Translations under genes and position numbers: made by a program | Shown here: piece by piece, positions 7,046 to 16,185 of the stretch | How the letters are laid out: each line of letters begins with the position of its first letter | Position numbering within the stretch: position 1 is the stretch's first letter | Assembly: GCA_018713975.1 (NCBI GenBank) | Contig: DVOB01000071.1 | Location: 1-29,038 of the forward strand | DNA length: 29,038 nucleotides | Source: Lentihominibacter excrementipullorum | GTDB lineage: Bacteria > Bacillota > Clostridia > Peptostreptococcales > Anaerovoracaceae | Direction: 5' to 3' | Notes under the pieces: generated by a model | Told to the model about the DNA's origin: nothing | What the model saw: only the letters and a program-made list of their open reading frames with translations | Databases searched by the model: none

Positions 7046-8569
7046 TCAGACCAGCGGATTTCCTGTCATTTCATCAGGAATATTGAGATTCATCAGCTTC
7101 AGCAGGGTAGGCGCGATATCGCACAGCCTGCCGCCGTCCTTCAGCGTCACAGGTTCGTTGGCGATGTGGACCAGTGGAACATCGTTGAGGGAGTGAGCCG
7201 TCACCACATTGCCGTCTTCATCCAGCATCACGTCTGCATTGCCGTGGTCCGCTGTCAGCAATATCTGGCCGTCTTTTTCCAGTATAGCGTCCACTATCTC
7301 TGGCACACATTTGTCCAGAGCTTCGATGGCCTTCACGGCAGCATCCATCACCCCTGTGTGGCCTACCATATCGGCATTGGCGAAGTTAAGGATTATCACG
7401 TCGTATTTGTCGGTGGCTATGGCTTCCAGAACCTTGTCGGTGACCTGGAAGGCGCTCATTTCAGGCTGCAGGTCATAGGTGGCCACCTTAGGCGACGGCA
7501 CCAGGATGCGATCCTCATTCCTGTTGGGAGCTTCCACACCTCCGTTGAAGAAGAAGGTCACATGGGCGTATTTTTCCGTCTCGGCTATCCTGAGCTGATG
7601 GAGACCCAGGTCTGCGATGTATTCTCCCAGAGTATTGTGCATCGTCTCAGGAGGGAAGGCCAGAGAAACGTTTGGCATTTCCGCGTCGTATTGGGTCATG
7701 CAGATGTAGCACAGGTCCGAAATGATCTTTTTGCGCTGGAACCCGTCGAAGCCGCTGTCCACGAAAGCTCTGGTTATTTCGCGGGCTCTGTCAGGCCTGA
7801 AATTGAACATGATCATGGCGTCGCCGTCGGATACGGGAACAGCTCCGTCGATCACTGTAGGCTGAACGAATTCATCGTTTTCATCACGTTCGTAGGCAGC
7901 AGTCACCGCTTCTGCAGCTGTCGGGACGTGTATGCCTTCCCCGGACGTCATGGCGTCGTATGCCTTTTCCACCCTGTCCCAGCGCTTGTCCCTGTCCATG
8001 GCGTAGTATCTGCCGGATACGGTGGCGATGGAGCCGATCCCCAGCTCTTTAAGATGGTCTGCCAGCATATCTATATATTTCCCGGCACATCTGGGCGGAA
8101 CGTCCCTTCCATCCAGGAAGCAGTGGATCTGAAGCTTTTCTATGCCGTTCTGCCTGGCCAGATCGGTGAGGGCCAGCAGATGGTCGATATGGCTGTGGAC
8201 GCCCCCGTCGGAGAGAAGTCCCAGCAGGTGGAGCGTCGAGTTGTTTTTCTTCACGTGGTCCACAGCCTTGAGGAAGGCCGGATTTTTGAAAAAGGAGCCG
8301 TCTTCGATGGCCTTCGTTATCATGGTGAGATCCTGGTAGACGACCCTTCCGGCGCCTATGTTGAGATGTCCTACCTCGGAATTCCCCATCTGCCCTTCGG
8401 GAAGGCCGACAGCCAGACCGCAGGCCTTGAGCGACGTGGACGGGTATTGTGAGAATATCCTGTCGAGATTGGGCTTTCTGGCAGCCGCTATGGCGTTGCC
8501 GTAAGATTCTTTATTGAGACCGTACCCATCTAATATCATCAGCATGGTCGGACGGTTGAAATTCTTCAT
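7046..8569 (-). CDS. gpmI: 2,3-bisphosphoglycerate-independent phosphoglycerate mutase
   Basis: A 507-residue glycolytic enzyme that interconverts 3- and 2-phosphoglycerate in the cytoplasm using two metal ions, usually manganese. Alkaline-phosphatase superfamily landmarks are present: MLMILDGYGLN at the N-terminus (metal-binding Asp), GNSEVGHLNIGAGR around residues 60-75 with the serine that carries the phosphate intermediate, CFLDGRDVPP, FNFRPDRAREI, NFANADMVGHTG and LTADHGNAD near the C-terminus. Length is normal. The ATG at 8569 (MKNFNRP) is preferred because AGGTG precedes it at 6 bases; a GTG three codons upstream overlaps that site. It is a single gene, away from other glycolytic genes, between two repeat clusters. 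Confidence 0.97.
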   Translation of the reverse strand: MKNFNRPTMLMILDGYGLNKESYGNAIAAARKPNLDRIFSQYPSTSLKACGLAVGLPEGQMGNSEVGHLNIGAGRVVYQDLTMITKAIEDGSFFKNPAFLKAVDHVKKNNSTLHLLGLLSDGGVHSHIDHLLALTDLARQNGIEKLQIHCFLDGRDVPPRCAGKYIDMLADHLKELGIGSIATVSGRYYAMDRDKRWDRVEKAYDAMTSGEGIHVPTAAEAVTAAYERDENDEFVQPTVIDGAVPVSDGDAMIMFNFRPDRAREITRAFVDSGFDGFQRKKIISDLCYICMTQYDAEMPNVSLAFPPETMHNTLGEYIADLGLHQLRIAETEKYAHVTFFFNGGVEAPNRNEDRILVPSPKVATYDLQPEMSAFQVTDKVLEAIATDKYDVIILNFANADMVGHTGVMDAAVKAIEALDKCVPEIVDAILEKDGQILLTADHGNADVMLDEDGNVVTAHSLNDVPLVHIANEPVTLKDGGRLCDIAPTLLKLMNLNIPDEMTGNPLV

Positions 8570-8601
8570 GTTCTTCACCTCGCATTATTATGATGATTTA
8601 T

Positions 8602-8631
8602 ATTATACACCAAACGGAGGCAGTTTGTCGG
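8602..8631 (-). promoter_or_regulatory. Promoter of gpmI
   Basis: On the minus strand: CCGACA (8626-8631), an 18-base spacer, then a perfect TATAAT (8602-8607). Confidence 0.6.
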
Positions 8632-8702
8632 AAAAATCGTGATTTGGACGTCTGACGGACTTCATACCGGTCTTTGTCTGTGATGAAGTGTGTGCAGGCT
8701 TT

Positions 8703-8990
8703 ATGCCTAAAACAGTATTGCTACAGATGGTTTTTAGCATAAATGACAGTTTTGAGGAGTTCTCGCCGAGGGCAAAATGCTAAAGACTGCGATAAATCAG
8801 TTTGTTTTGGCATAAAATTTGTGTGTTGGCTTTCGAAATATGCTAAAAGGACTGATTTGAAAACGAGTTATAGGCATTTGGATATTGCCGAAGCCGTATC
8901 AAAAGCGCTATTTATGCCTAAAAGTCATGAAAATTTCAGGGTGTTGGCATATTTTGCGAAGTCCCGGTGGCAGAACCGGGACAGATATGC
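8703..8990. repeat. Intergenic cluster 2: alternating array of nine ATGCYTAAAA motifs
   Basis: A motif close to TTATGCYTAAAA occurs nine times in strictly alternating orientation. Plus copies begin with ATGC at 8703, 8777, 8840, 8914 and 8987; minus copies end with GCAT at 8740, 8812, 8877 and 8950. Each plus/minus pair bounds a unit of 38, 36, 38 or 37 bases, with intervening spacers of 36, 27, 36 and 36 bases, so unit starts are 74, 63, 74 and 73 bases apart. Inner and outer spacers differ from copy to copy; the last outer spacer contains a strong hairpin (8-bp arms 8961-8968 and 8975-8982). The region between the gpmI promoter and the addA promoter (8632-9004) holds no convincing gene. Confidence 0.8.
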
Positions 8991-9004
8991 CTGCCGGGAG
9001 AGCC

Positions 9005-9033
9005 TTTTCAGCCGGGGGCGAGTCTGATATAAT
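9005..9033 (+). promoter_or_regulatory. Extended -10 promoter of addA
   Basis: TTTTCA (9005-9010), a 17-base spacer and a perfect TATAAT (9028-9033) preceded by TG plus one base. It lies downstream of the repeat array, so addA transcription need not include the array. Confidence 0.65.
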
Positions 9034-9094
9034 TGGGATATCGCACGGAAGCCGGGAGAAAAGGGCGGAAAAAGAGAAAAGGATGGAAGCGCTT

Positions 9095-12000
9095 ATGGAG
9101 TGGACGAAACCACAGAAAGAGACGATAGAGACCAGAGGGAAAAATATCCTGGTGTCAGCGGCGGCAGGATCGGGAAAGACGGCGGTGCTTATAGAGCGGA
9201 TAACAAGACTGGTGATAGATGAGAAGACGGATATAGACAGGTTCCTCATAACAACTTTCACCAATGCGGCGGCGGCGGAGATGAAGAGCCGCCTGGAAAA
9301 GGCCATATCGAAGCAGATGGATGAGCCGGGAGCCGACAGGAGCTTCCTGAGGCGGCAGCTTTCCATGATGCCGAGAGCTAACATCAGCACTTTCCATACC
9401 TTCGCCCTGGAAGTGATGAGGCGATACTTTTACCTTACGGATCTGGAGCCGGGGTTTTCCATTGGAGATGATGTAGAGGTATCAATCATGAAAAATGACG
9501 CAGCGGCCCGGCTTTTTGAGGACAGGTTCGGGGAGGATTACGATGCCTTCTCACTTTTCCTGAGGAAATACAGCAGCGACAGGAGCGAAGAGCGGATAAA
9601 GAAGAACATCATATCGCTGTATGATGAGATGCGCAGCATTCCTCAGTATATGGATTGGGCGGAGAGGACGTCGCGGCTCTTGGATGCCAAGTCACCGTCG
9701 GAAGCGCTGGGGCTTACAGGTTTTATAGCGGACGAAGTGGAAAAAGGTGTGGCAGAGGCTTGCAGGCTCTACGAAAGAGCGGCGCAGACGCTGGAAGAGG
9801 CCGGCATAGACAGTCTCAGCGAGAAGGCGGCTCAGGATGTGGAGAAGCTGACAGATATGGCGGAAAGGCTCGGGCAAAAAGACGCGGCGGCTGAAAAGCT
9901 GGAGCTTTTCAACGATTTCATATCGACAGTGAAGTTCAATCAGATGCGGGCGGCCAAGAGCCAGCAGGAGGATTATGACCAGGTAAAGGAACAGGTGTCC
10001 AGGCTGAGAAAGGGCGGTAAGAAGGCGCTGGATGACTTGAAGAAGAAGTATTTCGCCAGGACCATGGAGGATTACGACGAGGAGCTGCGAGCCGGATACG
10101 AGGACACCATGTATCTGACGGGGTTGCTGAAGGAGTTTGAAGAGATCTTCAGGGAAATGAAGGCCGACAGGAACATGGTGGACTTTGACGATGTGATGCA
10201 CTACGCCATCCTCATACTCCGGGACGATATGGCGGCGGACGAATACAGGAAGAGATTCAGATACATATTCATAGACGAGTTTCAGGACAGCAATATGCTC
10301 CAGGAGGCCATCGTCGGAAGGATAACCGACGGGAGAAACCTGTTCATGGTAGGCGATGTGAAGCAGAGCATATACAAGTTCAGGCTGGCGGAGCCGGAGA
10401 TATTCAGGAGGAAATATCAGCTGTACGCACGGCAGTCAGAGGAAAACAGTGTGAAGATAGACCTCAACAGCAATTTCAGGAGCAAGTTGCTTGTCACGGA
10501 GACTGTCAACAGAGTCTTCTCGTCAGCTATGGAGGGGTATGATGAGAACGCACGGCTGAAATGCACGGTGGACGAGGTCCATCCCGGCATGGCGACTCAA
10601 TGCCATATAGTGGACGGCAGTGAGGCTGAGGACATCCGCGGAGACCTCGATCCTGAGGCGCAGCTGGTGGCGGAGCTGATAAGGGAAAGCCTGGGAAATG
10701 AGATATATGATGTAAAGAAGGGCGTCGCCAGAAAGGTGGAATATAGAGACATCGTCGTCCTTTCCAGAAGCAGGTCAGCCATCGGAAGGATGGAGCGGTT
10801 CCTGAACAACGAAGGGATCCCGGCCTACGGAGAGAATACGGGCGGGTATTTCGAGACAGTGGAAGTTCAGGTGTTCGTCAATCTGCTGAGGATAATCGAT
10901 AACACCCGTCAGGACATCCCGCTGATATCGGTGATGCGCTCTCCGGTATTCGATTTTCATGTCAGGGAGCTGGCGGCGGTGAGGATAGAGAAGCGGGACG
11001 GCAGCTTTTACGACGCGGTCAGGGCGTTTGCGGAGGCAGATCATGGCGGCGACGAAGATGCAGCTGCGCTGGCGGCGAAGATAGAGGAGATGTTTCGCCA
11101 GATAGCCTGCTGGAAGGAGCTGAAGAACACCGTGACGCTGGAGGAGCTGACCAGGATACTGCTTTACGATACAGGATATTTCGACTACTGCAGCGGTCTT
11201 CCGGCCGGTAAAAGGAGGATATCTAACCTGAGGCTCCTGGTGGAAAAGGCGGGGCAGTTCGAGCAGAACAGCCACAGTGGCCTATATGGCTTCATATCAT
11301 ATATCGAAGCAATGAAAAAGAACAACATATCCATAGGGGAGGCCAAGGTACTGGGAGAGGGAGAGAATGTCGTAAGAGTCATGACAGTCCACAAGAGCAA
11401 GGGTCTGGAATTCCCCATCGTCATCCTGACCGGGATGGGCCGCATGATAAGATATCGAGGGGCAGGGACATCCACGGTCATGCACAAGGATCTGGCTCTC
11501 GGGATGCCCCATGTGGATCTGGAAGGCAAATGGCACAGGAAAACTTTGCTGCAGCGTGTCATAGAGGCGAAGAAAGCAGAGGAGGAGCTGGAGGAAGAAA
11601 TAAGGATACTTTACGTGGCTATGACGAGAGCCATGGATCAGTTATTGCTGACAGGAACGGTGAAGGATCCGGAGAAACTGGAAGAGAGCGGAGGAAAGGC
11701 CGGATCTTTCCTGGAGATGATCTATGCGCCGATGAAAGAGGCAGGAGAGACGATAGAAATACACAGAGGTGGAGCAGGCGCTGTTCTTCAGGCGAGACAG
11801 GCGGTATCGGATATCCATATGGCAGATATATTCGACAGGAGCCGGAAGGAGCGGAACGAGGAAGCGATCCAGCTGATAGATGAAAGGCTTTCATTTATAT
11901 ATCCGTATGAGGATGCTGCCGGCGTCAAGTCAAAATATTCCGCTACTGAGATGAGCAGAGCAGGACTTTCGGAGAGAGACAGGAGGATAACGGCGGCTGA

Positions 12001-12568
12001 CTTCATGCGGCCTGATTTTTCTGTGGAAAAGAAGCAGCTGACGGCAGCCCAGGCAGGGACGGCAATGCATCTGGTGATGGAAAAGCTGGATTTCAGACAG
12101 GCGCTGTCCCTGGGAAAGGGATACATCCGCCAGGTGGCCGAAGAGCTTCACAGGGATCAGCGGCTGTCTGACGAGGAGATGGAAGCCGTGGATATAGATA
12201 ACATCGACGCCTTTTTCCGTCAGGACGTGGGAAGGCGGGCCGCGACGGCGGAAGTCATGTACAAGGAACGGGAATTCATATCCAGCCGAAGGATAAAGGG
12301 AGCGGAAGTCATCGTCCAGGGTATGATAGACTGCTATTTCCAGGAGGATGACGGGCTGGTCCTCATCGACTACAAGAACACTCATGCGGACGGCGAAGCG
12401 GATGAAGAGGAGACAGTCAGACGGTACGAAGGCCAGATGAGGATATACGCGGAAGCTCTTGAGGAGGCCGGCGGCAAAGCTGTGAAGGAAGCTTATCTGT
12501 ATCTTTTCGGTCTGAAAAAATTCATTCCTGTAAAAATCGCGGATCAAACAAAAATTTTTTTCAAATAA
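9095..12568 (+). CDS. addA: ATP-dependent helicase/nuclease subunit A (AddA)
   Basis: A protein of about 1157 residues that, with AddB, processes double-strand DNA ends for recombination. UvrD/Rep helicase motifs appear in order: Walker A ILVSAAAGSGKTAVLIERI (about 18-36), FTNAAAAEMKSRL, DEFQDSNMLQ (about 395), FMVGDVKQSIYKFRLAEPEIF, VMTVHKSKGLEFPIVIL (about 760) and ILYVAMTRA (about 840). The C-terminal RecB-like nuclease keeps VQGMIDCYF and VLIDYKNTH (about 1073-1095), including the metal-binding aspartates and the lysine. The start is ambiguous: ATG 9095 (MEWTKPQ) has GGATGG 8 bases ahead, while ATG 9083 is also possible. The open frame extends to 8885 but that part lies in the repeat array and before the promoter. 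Unusually, addB is not upstream; gpmI on the other strand is. Confidence 0.92.
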   Translation: MEWTKPQKETIETRGKNILVSAAAGSGKTAVLIERITRLVIDEKTDIDRFLITTFTNAAAAEMKSRLEKAISKQMDEPGADRSFLRRQLSMMPRANISTFHTFALEVMRRYFYLTDLEPGFSIGDDVEVSIMKNDAAARLFEDRFGEDYDAFSLFLRKYSSDRSEERIKKNIISLYDEMRSIPQYMDWAERTSRLLDAKSPSEALGLTGFIADEVEKGVAEACRLYERAAQTLEEAGIDSLSEKAAQDVEKLTDMAERLGQKDAAAEKLELFNDFISTVKFNQMRAAKSQQEDYDQVKEQVSRLRKGGKKALDDLKKKYFARTMEDYDEELRAGYEDTMYLTGLLKEFEEIFREMKADRNMVDFDDVMHYAILILRDDMAADEYRKRFRYIFIDEFQDSNMLQEAIVGRITDGRNLFMVGDVKQSIYKFRLAEPEIFRRKYQLYARQSEENSVKIDLNSNFRSKLLVTETVNRVFSSAMEGYDENARLKCTVDEVHPGMATQCHIVDGSEAEDIRGDLDPEAQLVAELIRESLGNEIYDVKKGVARKVEYRDIVVLSRSRSAIGRMERFLNNEGIPAYGENTGGYFETVEVQVFVNLLRIIDNTRQDIPLISVMRSPVFDFHVRELAAVRIEKRDGSFYDAVRAFAEADHGGDEDAAALAAKIEEMFRQIACWKELKNTVTLEELTRILLYDTGYFDYCSGLPAGKRRISNLRLLVEKAGQFEQNSHSGLYGFISYIEAMKKNNISIGEAKVLGEGENVVRVMTVHKSKGLEFPIVILTGMGRMIRYRGAGTSTVMHKDLALGMPHVDLEGKWHRKTLLQRVIEAKKAEEELEEEIRILYVAMTRAMDQLLLTGTVKDPEKLEESGGKAGSFLEMIYAPMKEAGETIEIHRGGAGAVLQARQAVSDIHMADIFDRSRKERNEEAIQLIDERLSFIYPYEDAAGVKSKYSATEMSRAGLSERDRRITAADFMRPDFSVEKKQLTAAQAGTAMHLVMEKLDFRQALSLGKGYIRQVAEELHRDQRLSDEEMEAVDIDNIDAFFRQDVGRRAATAEVMYKEREFISSRRIKGAEVIVQGMIDCYFQEDDGLVLIDYKNTHADGEADEEETVRRYEGQMRIYAEALEEAGGKAVKEAYLYLFGLKKFIPVKIADQTKIFFK

Positions 12569-12571
12569 GTG

Positions 12572-12600
12572 TTGACATTGATGACATGCAGTGGTAAATT
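12572..12600 (+). promoter_or_regulatory. Heat-shock operon promoter
   Basis: A perfect TTGACA (12572-12577) and TAAATT (12595-12600) are 17 bases apart, and TG plus one base precedes the -10 box. The -35 box begins 3 bases after the addA stop codon. Confidence 0.85.
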
Positions 12601-12610
12601 TAAACTGTAG

Positions 12611-12637
12611 TTAGCACTCGGAGATAAAGAGTGCTAA
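12611..12637 (+). promoter_or_regulatory. CIRCE operator
   Basis: TTAGCACTC, nine bases, GAGTGCTAA: an exact match to the consensus CIRCE inverted repeat bound by HrcA. It covers the expected transcription start and precedes the hrcA ribosome site, so the operon should be autorepressed and released on heat or unfolding stress. Confidence 0.97.
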
Positions 12638-12653
12638 CAACGGGAGGTCGAAG

Positions 12654-13703
12654 ATGAATTTAAGCGAGAGAAAACTGAAGATATTACAGGCTATCATAGC
12701 TGACTTCATCAGGACTGCCGAACCGGTAGGGTCCAGGACTATATCCAAGAATTATGAATTGGGTGTCAGTCCCGCGACCATAAGAAACGAAATGTCGGAT
12801 CTGGAGGAGATGGGTTATCTGACCCATCCTCATACGTCATCGGGCAGGGTGCCTTCCGAGAAGGCATACAGGCTTTATGTTAACGAGATGATGAAAAAGC
12901 GTGAGCTGACGGAGGAAGAAAAGGATGCCATAGCGGCACAGCTTCACAGCAATGTGTCCGAACTGGAGAAGATAGTCCAGAGGGCAGCCCATATATTGTC
13001 TGAGATAACCAATCTGACGGCCTTCGCCATGACGCCTAAACAGGATCAGGACACACTCAAATATGTGAACCTGCTCCCTGTGGACGAGCACACGGTAGTG
13101 CTGATGATCGTCTCGGAAAGCGGCCGGGTATCCAATACGTCGGTACACATGAACAGGCCTGCTTCTGAGGAGACACTGAGGATACTGGCCAAGATGATGA
13201 CATATAATTATCGAGGCAAGACGCTGAGTGAAGCGTTGACTTTTGATATCATAAAGTCATTCAAGGCGGATGCTGAATCGATGGCGATGTTTGAAAACGA
13301 GATCGTTCCTAATTTTATCAAGACGTTGGAAGACATGCTCAATGTCAATCTGTATATGGATGGACTTACCAACATATTCTCCATCCCTGAGTATAACGAC
13401 CTTGATAAGGCGAAGGTTTTCCTGGAAATGGTCAGCAGGAAGGAGGATTTCACCAGGACCCTGATAAACAGGGAAAACGGAGTGATAATAACCATAGGGA
13501 ACGAGAACCAGAATGAGCTGATGCAGGATTGCAGCCTCATCACGGCAACCTATCACGTAGACGGCAAGATGGTGGGCAAGATAGGAGTGGTAGGACCTAC
13601 GAGGATGCGGTACGGTGAGGTTACCTCAGTCGTTGAGTACCTTACGGATAACATAAGCAGGGCATTTATGATCACGGAAGGAGACGAGGATGACAAAGAT
13701 TGA
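12654..13703 (+). CDS. hrcA: Heat-inducible transcription repressor HrcA
   Basis: A 349-residue repressor of class I heat-shock genes. The N-terminal winged helix is clear: VGSRTISKNYELGVSPATIR, then NEMSDLEEMGYLTHPHTSSG, then RVPSEKAYRLYV (about residues 24-75). The remainder is the GAF-like dimerisation domain, ending in the conserved GVVGPTRMRYGEV and SVVEYLTDNIS. HrcA folding depends on GroEL in well-studied species. GGGAGG lies just before ATG 12654. It is the first gene of hrcA-grpE-dnaK-dnaJ, and its 3' end overlaps grpE by 14 bases. Confidence 0.98.
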   Translation: MNLSERKLKILQAIIADFIRTAEPVGSRTISKNYELGVSPATIRNEMSDLEEMGYLTHPHTSSGRVPSEKAYRLYVNEMMKKRELTEEEKDAIAAQLHSNVSELEKIVQRAAHILSEITNLTAFAMTPKQDQDTLKYVNLLPVDEHTVVLMIVSESGRVSNTSVHMNRPASEETLRILAKMMTYNYRGKTLSEALTFDIIKSFKADAESMAMFENEIVPNFIKTLEDMLNVNLYMDGLTNIFSIPEYNDLDKAKVFLEMVSRKEDFTRTLINRENGVIITIGNENQNELMQDCSLITATYHVDGKMVGKIGVVGPTRMRYGEVTSVVEYLTDNISRAFMITEGDEDDKD

Positions 13704-14271
13704 CGCGGAAGATATAAAGAAAGAAAAGACGGAAGAGGCCGGGGCTCAGGAAAACGCTTCCCAGGATGTGAAGGATGAAGACGCCCGAAAAGGGCAGTCT
13801 GAAGGCACGACCGGTGAGAAAGCTGAAGAAGCAGAAGCCTCTCCCGATAAAAAAGACGCTGATGAAGACAGCGATACCAGATACCTGCGGCTTATGGCTG
13901 ATTTTCAGAACTATAAGAAGCGGGTGGAAAAAGAAAAGACAGATCTTTATTCATACGCCAATGAGAAGCTGATAACCGAAATGCTGGAGGTGCTGGACAA
14001 TTTTGAAAGAGCGCTGGGACAGGATGAAGCGGGAGACGGCTTCAAAGAGGGTATGGAAATGATATTCAAGCAGCTCAGGAACGTACTTGAAAAGTCCGGC
14101 CTGGCTGAGATCGCAGCGCTGGGAGAGGAGTTCGATCCGAACTTCCACAACGCGGTGATGAAGGAGGAAACTGAAGAATACGAAAGCGGCAAGGTTTCCG
14201 GCGTTATGCAAAAAGGCTATACCCTGAACGGGAAGGTGATCAGACCGTCCATGGTAAAGGTCGCAGACTAG
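13690..14271 (+). CDS. grpE: GrpE, nucleotide exchange factor of DnaK
   Basis: A 193-residue co-chaperone that releases ADP from DnaK. The first ~55 residues are highly charged and probably disordered (runs of Glu, Lys and Asp). Then comes the signature DTRYLRLMADFQNYKKRVEK leading into the long dimerising helix, and the C-terminal beta domain with FDPNFHNAVM and VSGVMQKGYTLNGKVIRPSMVKV. The start overlaps the end of hrcA by 14 bases, with AAGGAG a few bases ahead, which suggests translational coupling. Confidence 0.97.
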   Translation: MTKIDAEDIKKEKTEEAGAQENASQDVKDEDARKGQSEGTTGEKAEEAEASPDKKDADEDSDTRYLRLMADFQNYKKRVEKEKTDLYSYANEKLITEMLEVLDNFERALGQDEAGDGFKEGMEMIFKQLRNVLEKSGLAEIAALGEEFDPNFHNAVMKEETEEYESGKVSGVMQKGYTLNGKVIRPSMVKVAD

Positions 14272-14304
14272 CTTTCGAAATCATATATTGAGGAGGAAAA
14301 CAAA

Positions 14305-16185
14305 ATGGGAAAAGTAATAGGAATCGACTTAGGAACTACAAACTCGTGCGTAGCGGTTCTTGAAGGGGGAGAACCTGTAGTAATAGCTAACGCGGAGGGA
14401 AACAGGACCACGCCATCGGTAGTGGGATTTGCCAAAAACGGTGAAAGACTGGTAGGCGAGACAGCCAAAAGACAGGCCATCACCAATCCGGAGAGAACGA
14501 TCTCTTCCATCAAGAGGCATATGGGAACGGATTACACGGTAGAGATAGACGGCAAAAAATATACACCACAGGATATATCGGCAATGATCCTGAGCAAGCT
14601 GAGAGCTGACGCTGAAAGCTATCTCGGCGAGAAAGTAACGGAAGCCGTGATCACGGTACCGGCGTATTTTACCGACAGCCAGAAGCAGGCTACCAAGGAC
14701 GCGGGAAAGATCGCGGGCCTGGATGTAAAGAGGATCATCAACGAGCCTACGGCGGCGTCACTGGCTTACGGTCTCGATAAAGACGAGGCTCAGCATAAGA
14801 TACTGGTATATGACCTGGGTGGCGGTACTTTCGACGTATCCATCCTGGAACTGGGAGACGGCGTATTCGAAGTACTGGCCACCAACGGCGACAACAAGCT
14901 GGGCGGCGATGACTTCGATGAAGCGTTGCTGAACTTCATGGCTGACAGCTTCGCCAAGGAAAACGGAGTGGATCTGAGAAACGACAAGATGGCGCTTCAG
15001 AGACTCAAGGAAGCCGCTGAAAAGGCCAAGAAAGAGCTTTCCAGCGCACAGACGACAAACGTCAACCTGCCGTTCATCACGGTAAACGAAAACGGACCTC
15101 TCCACATGAATATGGATATAACCAGAGCTAAATTCGAGCAGCTGACAGAGGGACTGGTAAACAGGACCATCGGCCCTATGAACAAGGCCATGGCCGATGC
15201 CGGAGTAAGCAACAGCGACATTTCCAAGGTAATACTGGTAGGCGGTTCCACCAGGATACCGGCTGTACAGGAAGCCGTAAAGAAGGTGACAGGCAAGGAG
15301 CCGTTCAAGGGTATAAATCCTGACGAGTGCGTAGCCATCGGAGCAGCTATCCAGGCAGGCGTGCTTACGGGAGAGGTAAACGACGTATTGCTGCTGGACG
15401 TAACTCCGCTGTCATTGTCCATCGAGACGCTGGGCGGCGTAGCTACCAAGCTCATCGAGAGAAATACGACGATACCTACGAAGAAGAGCCAGATCTTCTC
15501 GACGGCCGCCGATAACCAGACTGCTGTAGATATCCACGTAATGCAGGGCGAGAGAGAAATGGCTGCCGACAACACTACTCTGGGAAGGTTCCAGCTGACA
15601 GGCATCCCACCGGCCCCACGTGGTGTCCCTCAGATCGAGGTGACTTTCGATATCGACGCCAACGGCATCGTAAACGTAAGCGCCAAGGATATGGGAACCG
15701 GTAAGGAGCAGAGCATCACTATCACTTCATCGACGAAGCTGTCGGAGGACGAGATAAACGCCAAGGTAAAGGAAGCCGAGCAGTATGCTGAGCAGGACAA
15801 GAAGAGAAAAGAAGAGATAGAGATCAGGAACAGAGCCGAGACGCTGGTATACGAGACCGAGAAGAACGTCAAGGAGCTGGAAAACTCCCTCTCCGAAGAA
15901 GAGAAAAATGATATCAACGCGGCTAAGGATGAGCTTTCCAAGGCTCTGGAAGCCAACAACATCGAAGATATCAAGGCTAAGACAGAGAAGCTGACAGAGA
16001 AATTCCACACCATATCGGCCAAGATGTATCAGCAGCAGGCTCAGGCACAGCAGGGCGCGGATCCTAACATGGGAGCAGGCGCAGGAGCAGCAGGAGCGGC
16101 AGGCGGGACCAATGCCGGCGGTGCTCAGGACGACAATGTTGTCGATGCCGATTACGAGGTTGTTGATGAGGATAAGGATAAATAA
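14305..16185 (+). CDS. dnaK: Chaperone DnaK (Hsp70)
   Basis: A 626-residue Hsp70 of normal length. The ATPase domain has GIDLGTTNSCVAV at the N-terminus, VPAYFTDSQKQATKDAG, NEPTAASLAYGLD, VYDLGGGTFDVSIL and LVGGSTRIPAVQ. The linker VLLLDVTPLSLSIET leads to the substrate-binding domain with FQLTGIPPAPRGVPQIEVTF. The lid is charged, and the tail is rich in Gln, Ala and Gly before the acidic end VVDADYEVVDEDKDK. A strong GAGGAGG site precedes ATG 14305. The stop codon overlaps the dnaJ start codon by one base. Confidence 0.99.
   Translation: MGKVIGIDLGTTNSCVAVLEGGEPVVIANAEGNRTTPSVVGFAKNGERLVGETAKRQAITNPERTISSIKRHMGTDYTVEIDGKKYTPQDISAMILSKLRADAESYLGEKVTEAVITVPAYFTDSQKQATKDAGKIAGLDVKRIINEPTAASLAYGLDKDEAQHKILVYDLGGGTFDVSILELGDGVFEVLATNGDNKLGGDDFDEALLNFMADSFAKENGVDLRNDKMALQRLKEAAEKAKKELSSAQTTNVNLPFITVNENGPLHMNMDITRAKFEQLTEGLVNRTIGPMNKAMADAGVSNSDISKVILVGGSTRIPAVQEAVKKVTGKEPFKGINPDECVAIGAAIQAGVLTGEVNDVLLLDVTPLSLSIETLGGVATKLIERNTTIPTKKSQIFSTAADNQTAVDIHVMQGEREMAADNTTLGRFQLTGIPPAPRGVPQIEVTFDIDANGIVNVSAKDMGTGKEQSITITSSTKLSEDEINAKVKEAEQYAEQDKKRKEEIEIRNRAETLVYETEKNVKELENSLSEEEKNDINAAKDELSKALEANNIEDIKAKTEKLTEKFHTISAKMYQQQAQAQQGADPNMGAGAGAAGAAGGTNAGGAQDDNVVDADYEVVDEDKDK

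Noticed and set aside
7166..8452. 428-codon open frame opposite gpmI
   Set aside because: It is a mirror of the gpmI coding strand; gpmI has full family motifs and a promoter.
8703..8990. A CRISPR array
   Set aside because: Spacing is CRISPR-like, but conserved words are only ~10 bases, alternate in orientation and vary; no cas gene is present.
8743..9027. 94-codon open frame in the array region
   Set aside because: It runs through the repeats and promoter, has no ribosome site and its composition follows the repeat words.
8885..9094. N-terminal extension of AddA into the repeat array
   Set aside because: It would start before the promoter at 9005-9033 and its residues look unlike any AddA N-terminus.
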